DNA of 59,027 nucleotides from positions 1-59,027 of the forward strand of contig JACPZW010000083.1 in the NCBI GenBank assembly GCA_016195265.1, in the 5' to 3' direction. Every line of letters starts with the position of its first letter. The first letter of the stretch is position 1. The DNA comes from Acidobacteriota bacterium (GTDB lineage Bacteria > Acidobacteriota > Vicinamibacteria > Vicinamibacterales > CAVVIG01). Of the stretch, positions 52,913-59,027 are shown piece by piece. A program made the translations under genes and the position numbers. Below the pieces are notes generated by a model, which saw nothing but the letters and a program-made list of their open reading frames with translations, did no database searches and was not told the origin of the DNA.

Positions 52913-55342
52913 TCACGTTCGCGCCACCGCGTCCGCGATCACCGCCTGCCCGAGCGCGATCCCGCCGTCGCCGGGCGGGACGGATCGGTGCAGCAACACG
53001 TCGTGCTCCGGCGCGAGCGCCGCGCGCACGCTTTCGGCGAGCCGCGCGTTCTGAAAACAGCCGCCCGACGCCACGATTGGCAGCGCGCCGACGCGCTCCA
53101 CCGTCAGCCGGACGACGGCGGCGGTCGCGTCGGCGAGCGTGTTGTGAAACGCCGCCGCGATGGCCGACACGGGATCGCCGTGCACGCGATCGAACAGCGC
53201 GTCGCAGACCGCGCGCCGCAGGTCGATCTCCCAGCACCCGTCGCGCTCGTCGAGTGCGAAGCGATAGCTCCGGCCCACGTGCGGGTCCGCCGCCTGATTC
53301 CACTCGAGCGCCACCTGTCCCTCGAAGTTCGCGCGCGCCCGTCCGAGGAACAGCGCGCCGAAGCCGTCGAAGTAGCGGCCCACGCCGCGCGCCAGCGGCG
53401 CCGGACCGCCGCCGCCCAGGAACTGGCGGACCAGATCGATCTCGCGGACGGGCACCTCGGCGAGCAGCCGCACGGCGGCGTCGGGGAGCACGCCGTCACA
53501 CGCATCGAGCACGAGCGCGAGCGCAATGCGCCACGGCTCGCGAATCGCACGATCGCCGCCCGCCAGCGCGATCGGCCGGAACGTCGCCGCGCGCTCGAAG
53601 CCGGCGGCGCTCGCGACCAGGACTTCCCCGCCCCACATCGTGCCGTCGGTGCCGTAGCCGGTACCGTCGTAGGCGATGCCGATGACCCGGCCGTCGAGCC
53701 CGTGCTCCGCCATCGCGCTGACGACGTGCGCGTGATGATGCTGCACGGCGATCGTGATCGCTTCCGGCCGGCGCTTGGCGTACGTCGTGGAGAGGTAGTC
53801 GGGATGCAGGTCGTGCGCGATCACGGCGGGCTGCACCTGAAGAAAGCGCTCCAGCCGGGCGATGGCGGTCGTGTAGGACTCGTACGTCTCGACGTTCTCG
53901 AGGTCGCCGATGTGCGGGCCGAGCCACGCGCTGGCGCCCGTGGCGATGCAGAAGGTGTTCTTGAGCAGCGCGCCGCACGCGAGCACCGGGCGCGCGACGC
54001 CGCGCGCGAGCGTCACTGCCCGCGGCACGTAGCCGCGCGAGCGCCGCAGGACCGTGCCGCGCCCGTCGATGACGGAGACGACGGAGTCGTCGGCCCGCGT
54101 CACAATTTCGCGGTCGTGCAGCAGAAACAGGTCCGCGATGTCACCGAGCCTGCCGACGGCCTCGTCGTTCGCGTACGCGATCGGCTCGTCCGACAGATTA
54201 CCGGACGTCATGACGAGCGGGCGGCCGGCGTCGGCCACAAGGAGGTGATGCAGCGGCGAGTACGGCAGGAAGACGCCCAGCAGCCGATTGCGCGGCGCGA
54301 CCGCTTCCGAGACGCAGGGCGGGTCCTGAGAGTCGTAGGGCGGGTCCTTCGCGACCCGCCGTAGCTCCGCGGAGGCGGTGTGGACCCGCCTGGGCAACAA
54401 CACGATCGGCCGCTCGACCGACGTCAGCAGCCGCCGCGCCTCATCGTCGACTTCAACCAGCGCCTCGGCGTCGCCAAGCGCTCTCACCATCACCGCGAGC
54501 GGCTTCTCGTCGCGATGCTTCCGCTGCCGCAGGATGCGGACGGCCTCGTCCGACGTCGCGTCGCACGCCAGATGGAATCCGCCGATGCCCTTGACCGCCA
54601 CGATCAGGCCAAGGCGCAGCGCCTCGGCCGCCGCCGCTATCGGATCGTCGACGTCGATCAGCCGGCCATCGTGGGCGCGGAGCGTCAGTCGCGGGCCGCA
54701 CACGGGACACGCGTTCGGCTGCGCGTGGAACCGGCGGTTGCCGACGTCGTCGTACTCGCGCTGGCACGCCGGGCACATCTCGAACGGCGCCATCGTCGTC
54801 GTCGCGCGGTCGTAGGGAATGTCGCGGGCGATCGTGAAGCGGGGGCCGCAGTTCGTGCAGTTCGTGAAGGGATAGCGATAGCGGCGACTGGCGGGGTCGA
54901 AGATCTCGGCGACGCAGTCATCGCAGGTCGCGAGCTCCGGCGGAATCGACACGCGCCGCTCGGCGACGGCATGGCTCGGCACGATGACGAAGTCCGCCGC
55001 GGGCTCGGGCGGGATGACGTCGTAGTCGAGCGCAGCAATGCGCGCGGCCGGCGGGGGCAAATGCAGCGCCTCGATGAAGCGGCCGAGACGGGCATCGTCG
55101 CCGAAGACCTCGATCGTGACGCCGGCCGAGTCGTTCCACACCCGGCCGGTCACGCCGGCGACGCGAGCCATTCTGTGGACCCAGGGCCGGAATCCCACGC
55201 CCTGCACGGTGCCCTGGATTCGAATGCGCCGCCCCTCGACCACGGGCTCGGGGCGCGCCGAGGTTGCCCAAGCGCGGCCTTCGACATGCTCGGGGCGGTC
55301 TGAACTCGTCGAAGCGCGACCCTCCACCTGCGAGGCAGCCAT
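52913..55342 (-). CDS. hypF: Carbamoyltransferase HypF, with two repeat-derived inserts
   Basis: 809 residues. Acylphosphatase domain (RRIRIQGTVQGVGFRPWVHR, Arg and, in VWNDSAGV, Asn present), two zinc fingers (CDDCVAEIF...CTNCGP and CPACQREY...CPVCGP), YrdC-like domain (LIVAVKGIGGFHLACDA), and the Kae1-like carbamoyltransferase domain (VQHHHAHVVSAMAEHGL). HypF makes carbamoyl-AMP and hands it to HypE. The first 40 residues before RRIRIQ and about 25 residues around RRVAKDPPYDSQDPP come from repeat elements. The exact start is uncertain (ATG 55342 or a GTG further in). Confidence 0.95.
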   Translation of the reverse strand: MAASQVEGRASTSSDRPEHVEGRAWATSARPEPVVEGRRIRIQGTVQGVGFRPWVHRMARVAGVTGRVWNDSAGVTIEVFGDDARLGRFIEALHLPPPAARIAALDYDVIPPEPAADFVIVPSHAVAERRVSIPPELATCDDCVAEIFDPASRRYRYPFTNCTNCGPRFTIARDIPYDRATTTMAPFEMCPACQREYDDVGNRRFHAQPNACPVCGPRLTLRAHDGRLIDVDDPIAAAAEALRLGLIVAVKGIGGFHLACDATSDEAVRILRQRKHRDEKPLAVMVRALGDAEALVEVDDEARRLLTSVERPIVLLPRRVHTASAELRRVAKDPPYDSQDPPCVSEAVAPRNRLLGVFLPYSPLHHLLVADAGRPLVMTSGNLSDEPIAYANDEAVGRLGDIADLFLLHDREIVTRADDSVVSVIDGRGTVLRRSRGYVPRAVTLARGVARPVLACGALLKNTFCIATGASAWLGPHIGDLENVETYESYTTAIARLERFLQVQPAVIAHDLHPDYLSTTYAKRRPEAITIAVQHHHAHVVSAMAEHGLDGRVIGIAYDGTGYGTDGTMWGGEVLVASAAGFERAATFRPIALAGGDRAIREPWRIALALVLDACDGVLPDAAVRLLAEVPVREIDLVRQFLGGGGPAPLARGVGRYFDGFGALFLGRARANFEGQVALEWNQAADPHVGRSYRFALDERDGCWEIDLRRAVCDALFDRVHGDPVSAIAAAFHNTLADATAAVVRLTVERVGALPIVASGGCFQNARLAESVRAALAPEHDVLLHRSVPPGDGGIALGQAVIADAVART
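54314..54392. repeat. GTAGGGCGGGTCC element inside hypF
   Basis: GCAGGGCGGGTCC, GTAGGGCGGGTCC-ttcgc-GACCCGCC and a further GTGGACCCGCC arm; read in frame within the YrdC-like domain region of HypF. Confidence 0.8.
55240..55328. repeat. CTCGTCGAAG / TTCGACATGCTCGG repeat at hypF 5' end
   Basis: TTCGACATGCTCGGGGCGGT and ACTCGTCGAAGCGCGACC wording recurs with GCGCGCCGAGGTTGCCCAAG; it encodes the non-conserved N-terminal 30-40 residues of HypF. Confidence 0.55.
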
Positions 55343-55362
55343 AGGCGTGTGCCGGTACTGCA

Positions 55363-55378
55363 GGCAAGACGATTGCCA
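55363..55378 (-). promoter_or_regulatory. Sigma-54-type promoter of the hyp operon
   Basis: On the minus strand TGGCAAT-cgtc-TTGCC keeps the TGGCA and TTGC elements with GG-N10-GC spacing. The predicted start point near 55352 is about 10 bases before the ATG. Sigma-54 control of hydrogenase and hyp genes is known in other bacteria. Confidence 0.55.
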
Positions 55379-55517
55379 GAGGGAGACGCCGCGAAAAGCG
55401 CCGGAATTTGACGTCGCTGCCGGGAAACCGCCAGCAGCCTGGGCTCTCGGATCACCAAGGCTCATGGAGTTAAGGCCGAGACGCACGAAGCGCTCGCGCC
55501 GGCAGTGACGCGTGAAG

Positions 55518-56264
55518 TCAACGGGCCGTGGGGACGGCGGCCGCGATCAGATCGAGCCGCCGCTTGGCGGTATCGACGCGCTCGGTCAGCGCGGGCAGGT
55601 CGAACGTGTGCACGCCGGCGATGGCTTCCTTGAGCGCGGTGCGCGCGTCGTAGACCGACGCGAGCAGTTCCACGCGCCGCATCCGATCGGTGATGCGCTC
55701 GATGGCCTGCTGCAGCTCGTCGGCGCGCTGCCGCTGGACGTTCAGGCTCTCAACGCCGCCACGCATGAGGCTCGGGTACTCGCCGAGCGGCGAGCCGGAC
55801 CGATGACACGTCGCGCATCGCGCTTCGAGCCCGGCCGGTGACGGCACGCGCGCGCTCATCACGCCGTGGCACGTTGTGCACGTCGGCGCGCGCTGGTCGT
55901 CGGCGCGCACGAGGACCTGATGGAGGCTGCTGCCGAAGGCCGTCGCGTTCCGCTCGTGGCAGGGCGCGCACGTCCGGACGAGGTTCGCCCGATAGACGGG
56001 GCTCGCGGGGTTGTCGGCGCCGAGCACGCCGCGATGCGCTTCGGCCGGCTGAAACGTTGACGGATCGCCGCCGTGGCATTTGTCGCAGCTGACGCTGTTC
56101 TTCCCGTGCGCCGATTGCTGCCAGTCGCCCAGGTGCTGTGGCGCCGGCACGCTGGACATGTTCGCGAAATGACACTCGGCGCACCGGCTGGTGGTGGTCT
56201 GCGCGAACGCGGATGACACGGTCACGGCAACGACCAGAGCGACGAACAAGGGGTTCACGCGCAT
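55518..56264 (-). CDS. Secreted pentahaem cytochrome c
   Basis: 248 residues with signal peptide (PLFVALVVAVTVSSAFAQ). Five CxxCH motifs are spread over the first 165 residues: CAECH, CDKCH, CAPCH, CTTCH and CATCH. Additional His residues (HGKN, HRGV, HQVL) could be axial ligands. The last 75 residues are helical without haem. It is a periplasmic multihaem electron carrier, perhaps of the NapC/NrfH-accepting or cytochrome c-552 type; the partner is unknown. It is on the same strand as the hyp operon but separated by 175 bases with a promoter. Confidence 0.85.
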   Translation of the reverse strand: MRVNPLFVALVVAVTVSSAFAQTTTSRCAECHFANMSSVPAPQHLGDWQQSAHGKNSVSCDKCHGGDPSTFQPAEAHRGVLGADNPASPVYRANLVRTCAPCHERNATAFGSSLHQVLVRADDQRAPTCTTCHGVMSARVPSPAGLEARCATCHRSGSPLGEYPSLMRGGVESLNVQRQRADELQQAIERITDRMRRVELLASVYDARTALKEAIAGVHTFDLPALTERVDTAKRRLDLIAAAVPTAR

Positions 56265-56274
56265 GGCAGGTGCC

Positions 56275-56397
56275 TCGTGCTTGGTGCGGGGTGCTGAGCG
56301 TCGGGTGCTGAGTGCGCCGCACATGGCACCCCGCACCCCCGCACGGCACCCCGTACCCCCGCACGGCACCCCGCACCAAGCACCCGGCACCCTCGTC
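56275..56397. repeat. GGGTGCTGAG / GGCACCCCGCACCCC palindrome
   Basis: GGTGCGGGGTGCTGAGCGTC units face GGCACCCCGCACCCCCGCAC units between Hsp20 and the cytochrome. Confidence 0.75.
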
Positions 56398-56844
56398 TTA
56401 CGCGGCGATTTCCAGCCGCCGTTTGGTCGCCTCGATCTTGGCCATCGGCATCTTCACCTCGAGCACGCCGTCCTTCACGATCGCTTTCGCGTCCTTCGTC
56501 TTCACGCCCTCGGGCAGCGCGATCGTGCGGAAGAACGAGCCGTAGCTCCGCTCGGTGCGATAGAAGCCCTTCTCCTTCTCTTCCTTCTCCATCTTCCGCT
56601 CACCGCTGATGGTGAGTTCGTTGTCGGTGAGCTCGACTTTGATGTCTTCACGCTTCATCCCTGGCACGTCGGCCTTGACGATGAACTCGTTGCCTTTCTC
56701 GAGCACCTCGAGGTCGGGGGTCCAGGCGAATTCGGCCGCGAGCGTGATTGGCCGGTCGAAGCCGAACCGATCGAAGAACGAATCAAGATCCCGGCTCAGT
56801 CGTCTGAGGAGCGGGAATTCCGGTTTGACGAGTGTGGTGTTCAT
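56398..56844 (-). CDS. Small heat-shock protein (Hsp20/alpha-crystallin)
   Basis: 148 residues. PDLEVLEKGNEFIVKADVPG, VELTDNELTISGERK and SYGSFFRTIALPEGV, KDGVLEVKMPMAK make a complete alpha-crystallin domain; GGGAGG lies six bases before the ATG. It is an ATP-independent holdase. It is on the same strand as the alcohol dehydrogenase gene, 88 bases downstream of it. Confidence 0.95.
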   Translation of the reverse strand: MNTTLVKPEFPLLRRLSRDLDSFFDRFGFDRPITLAAEFAWTPDLEVLEKGNEFIVKADVPGMKREDIKVELTDNELTISGERKMEKEEKEKGFYRTERSYGSFFRTIALPEGVKTKDAKAIVKDGVLEVKMPMAKIEATKRRLEIAA

Positions 56845-56856
56845 AACTGCCTCCCT

Positions 56857-56937
56857 GGGATTTCAGATTGCAGAAATCAGATTTCAGATTCTGCGTCTCC
56901 AGTTTCCAGTTTTCTCTTTTCAGTTTTCAGTTTCAAC
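56857..56937. repeat. TTTCAGATTGCAGAAATCAG simple repeat
   Basis: TTTCAGATT and TTTTCAGTTTTC words in the Hsp20-alcohol dehydrogenase gap, related to those at 34552 and 52577. Confidence 0.65.
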
Positions 56938-58048
56938 ACTCCTGATCCACTCTGACCCCGGCCATCGTCTCCGCGCGTGTCTTGAGAGGGGCGCCTGGGT
57001 GCAGCGCCACTTTCAGGACGCCGTCGCGCTGATGGCTGAACAGGTCGAACGCGGATTCGATGTCGTCGAGGGTGAAGTGATGCGTGATGAGCGGCGAGAG
57101 ATCGACGCGGCGATGCTCGATCATCGCCATGAGCCGCCGCATCCGTTCCTTGCCCCCGGGGCAGAGCGTCGTGACAATGGTTTGATCACCGAGGCCGGCG
57201 TAGAGGGCCTGGTATGGCGCGACGAGCTTGCCCGAGTAGACGCCGAGGCTCGAGAGCGTACCGCCGGGACGGATCGCGCGCAACGCGTTCTCGAACGTCT
57301 CCTGCCGGCCGAGCGCCTCGATCGCGACGTCGACGCCGCGACCCTGGGTCAGCCGTTTGATTTCCGCGACGGGATCGCCGTCGCGGGTGTTGAGCGTGAC
57401 AGTGGCGCCGAAGCGGCGCGCCACCTCGAGTCGGGAGCTCATCGAGTCGATCCCGATGATGAGCGACGCGCCCTTCAGCGTCGCGCCGAGGGTTGCGCAC
57501 AACCCGATCGGCCCTTGCGCGAATACTGCGACGCTGTCACCGACCTTAATGTGGCCGCTTTCGGCGCCAGACAGGCCGGTGGAAAAAATGTCGGGGCACA
57601 GCACGACCTCCTCGTCCGACAGCCCGCGCGGAATGGGGGCGAGGTTCGCTTTCGCATCCGGCACGAGGAGGTACTCCGCCCACGCGCCGTTGATGGTGTT
57701 GCCGAACTTCCAGCCGCCCAGCGCGCCGCCGCACTGCGAGTGCGATCCGTTCAGGCAGTAGAAGCACTGCCCGCACGGCGTGATGGCCCCGACGATGACG
57801 CGCTCGCCGACCGAGTAGAGATCGGCGAGCCCGTCACCGAGCTCCTCGATGACGCCGACGGGTTCGTGTCCGAGAATCAGACCCGGTTTCACTGGGTACT
57901 CGCCGCGCACGATGTGCACGTCGGTGCCGCAGATGGTCGTCGTCGTGATACGGATGACGGCTTCACCGGCGCGCGGTCTGGGTTTCGGCACATCCTCGAC
58001 GGACAGGCGGTCCTTGCCCTTGAACACGACCGCTTTCATGCTTTTCAT
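56933..58048 (-). CDS. Zinc-dependent alcohol dehydrogenase
   Basis: 371 residues. Catalytic zinc ligands in ICGTDVHI and GHEPVGVIEELG, structural zinc cysteines C-x2-C-x2-C-x7-C in PCGQCFYCLNGSHSQC, and the NAD(P) segment VAVFAQGPIGLCATLGA. A long-chain type medium-chain dehydrogenase; substrate unknown. GGAG seven bases upstream supports the ATG at 58048. The gene precedes Hsp20 on the same strand. Confidence 0.92.
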   Translation of the reverse strand: MKSMKAVVFKGKDRLSVEDVPKPRPRAGEAVIRITTTTICGTDVHIVRGEYPVKPGLILGHEPVGVIEELGDGLADLYSVGERVIVGAITPCGQCFYCLNGSHSQCGGALGGWKFGNTINGAWAEYLLVPDAKANLAPIPRGLSDEEVVLCPDIFSTGLSGAESGHIKVGDSVAVFAQGPIGLCATLGATLKGASLIIGIDSMSSRLEVARRFGATVTLNTRDGDPVAEIKRLTQGRGVDVAIEALGRQETFENALRAIRPGGTLSSLGVYSGKLVAPYQALYAGLGDQTIVTTLCPGGKERMRRLMAMIEHRRVDLSPLITHHFTLDDIESAFDLFSHQRDGVLKVALHPGAPLKTRAETMAGVRVDQEC

Positions 58049-58185
58049 GAGGAACTCCACTGAACAAGAAGCACGAAGCGCGCCGCCGTAACTGCTTGCC
58101 ACGGCCGGGGCGCGGGCGGAAAATGCCGACGTTTCGTCACGATAATTCGGCAGATGCCGGAGAGGTGCAGGCCGGCGTGAGACAT

Positions 58186-58210
58186 GTAGGCCGGGTCCTT
58201 TTGGACCCGG
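58186..58210. repeat. GTAGGCCGGGTCC hairpin
   Basis: GTAGGCCGGGTCC-tttt-GGACCCGG, a single-hairpin copy of the family, between the divergent alcohol dehydrogenase and DUF1810 genes. Confidence 0.8.
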
Positions 58211-58225
58211 CATGGAGCGGGTCGA

Positions 58226-58714
58226 GTGAACGTGCATCAACTGCAGCGCTTTCTCACGGGGCAGGACGATGCGGCGGCAGGCTTCGACGCCGCGCTCGAC
58301 GAGATCCGCGCGGGCCGCAAGACCGGTCACTGGATCTGGTACGTGTTCCCGCAACTCTCCGGACTGGGCGGCGCCTCGATGTCGCAGCGCTACGCGATCG
58401 ACGGGATCCAGGAAGCCGAGGAGTACCTTCGTCACCCGGAGTTGTGCGCGCGGCTGCTTCGGATCACGACCGCGGTCGCGGATCAGCTCCGGCGCGGTGT
58501 GCCGATTGAGCAGTTGATGGGATCGACGATCGACGCGCTGAAGCTGGTGTCGTCGCTCACGCTGTTCGGCGCCGTCGCCGGGCGTCTGTTGCTCGAAGAG
58601 CGTCAGCCAGCGCACGACGCGCTCGCCCGCGTCGCCAACGAGGTGCTCGCCGTAGCCGGCGCCCAGGGTTATCCGCCCTGCCGCCATACGCTCGACCGAA
58701 CAACCAGCAGCTGA
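58226..58714 (+). CDS. DUF1810 domain protein
   Basis: 162 residues from a GTG. RFLTGQDDAAAGFDAALDEI, GRKTGHWIWYVFPQLSGLG, and DALKLVSSLTLFGAV match the DUF1810 (calpastatin-like) family, small helical proteins of unknown role. The signature HWIWYVFPQ is intact. Confidence 0.88.
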   Translation: MNVHQLQRFLTGQDDAAAGFDAALDEIRAGRKTGHWIWYVFPQLSGLGGASMSQRYAIDGIQEAEEYLRHPELCARLLRITTAVADQLRRGVPIEQLMGSTIDALKLVSSLTLFGAVAGRLLLEERQPAHDALARVANEVLAVAGAQGYPPCRHTLDRTTSS

Positions 58715-58975
58715 TCGACTCGGAGCGCGAGGCTTCAGCCAAGCGGGCATGCGGCGTGGGCCAACGTCGTGCCGGCGTGCGGTTCGACCGTCCGAACAAC
58801 ACACGGCGCCAGCGACCTTTTGGGGTCTTCGGATGGGGCGGACAGCGCTCACGCGTCGTCGCCTAATGTTTACGGTTCCTCGGCCTGCTAGCCGATCTTC
58901 GTCACGGAAACGGCGTTTGCGGCGAGTTTCGCATCGCTCGTGGCTGCAAGTCCTTGATCCTCAATCGCGCGTGAT
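58715..58975. other. No gene identified
   Basis: I see no supported gene, RNA or clear repeat here. Short open frames on the plus strand are basic and compositionally unconvincing. Confidence 0.5.
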
Positions 58976-59027
58976 TCAATTCGCGATGTAGTGCAGACCG
59001 ACCCCCTTGCGGCCGTGGATCGCGCGT
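58976..59027 (-). CDS. 3' end of an unidentified gene (start outside window)
   Basis: The minus frame RAIHGRKGVGLHYIAN is open to the window edge and ends at 58976. It is too short to assign; it may be the end of a real gene or chance. Confidence 0.25.
   Translation of the reverse strand, partial: RAIHGRKGVGLHYIAN

Noticed and set aside
46852..55342. Hydrogenase structural genes expected with hyp genes
   Set aside because: Searched around the operon for large-subunit end motifs (RxCGxC, DPCxxCxxH) and found none; they must lie elsewhere.
58070..58085. Sigma-54-like site before the alcohol dehydrogenase
   Set aside because: CGGCGCG-cttc-GTGCT deviates at three positions and would place the start on the ribosome-binding site.
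58749..58991. 80-residue plus-strand open frame at the end of the window
   Set aside because: Arg/Ser-rich, no motif, no ribosome site; probably chance.

Overview
The window is about 59 kb of very GC-rich DNA with densely packed genes. A CarboxypepD_reg/TonB-type outer-membrane receptor, many outer-membrane barrels, two sigma-54 activators and lexically simple palindromic repeats in most intergenic gaps suggest a soil-type Acidobacteriota, possibly Vicinamibacteria. That placement is an inference from gene content, not from a marker gene. No rRNA, tRNA, CRISPR array, transposase or phage gene was seen.

Layout. 1-5.6 kb: pilin end, DinB-like protein, TonB-type receptor, barrel with an N-terminal haem motif. 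5.8-8.6 kb: minus-strand operon of small enzymes (MOSC, GNAT, ICMT-like, truncated Rossmann ORF, DUF1801) plus a second GNAT. 8.7-12.8 kb: glcDEF glycolate oxidase. 12.8-15.6 kb: a TIM-barrel protein coupled to a protein with primase-polymerase-like (AEP) motifs, then OsmC. 15.9-21 kb: universal stress proteins, a P2-type cation ATPase, a protease-like secreted protein. 21.1-26.4 kb: LolA-like protein, two FtsX-type permeases, LolD-type ATPase and an outer-membrane barrel. 26.4-34.6 kb: PEGA protein, two paralogous small proteins, a sigma-54 activator, a NifU-like protein, an NtrC regulator, a single-domain response regulator and a PAS histidine kinase. 34.6-36.5 kb: radical-SAM protein with unusual cysteine spacing and two small proteins. 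36.8-45.5 kb: nifJ, DHOD-like protein, universal stress protein, GNAT/ADP-forming acyl-CoA synthetase, ZIP transporter. 45.5-46.8 kb: MazEF-type toxin-antitoxin pair between gene remnants. 46.9-55.4 kb: [NiFe]-hydrogenase maturation operon hypF-C-D-E-formyltransferase-enoyl-CoA hydratase-hypA-B-Ni transporter. 55.5-58.7 kb: pentahaem cytochrome, Hsp20, zinc alcohol dehydrogenase, DUF1810.

How it fits together. Pyruvate:ferredoxin oxidoreductase, an ADP-forming acyl-CoA synthetase that keeps its catalytic His, several universal stress proteins, a cation ATPase, Hsp20, alcohol dehydrogenase and hydrogenase maturation look like a low-oxygen or starvation survival island. Several transcription units carry GG-N10-GC sigma-54 promoter signatures (before the USP/ATPase unit, the PEGA gene, the NifU/activator operon, nifJ and hypF), and two sigma-54 activators are encoded in the middle. 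A shared sigma-54 regulon is my inference.

Main points of interest: (1) a formyltransferase and an enoyl-CoA hydratase sit as separate genes inside the hyp operon, as if HypX (CO synthesis for the NiFe site) were split; (2) an AEP-like protein translationally coupled to an AP-endonuclease/isomerase-type TIM barrel; (3) palindromic repeats have entered genes in frame (glcE, glcF, nifJ, hypF) or supply their 3' ends (hypD, the hydratase gene, the ntrC-like gene); (4) a HypA without its zinc ribbon.
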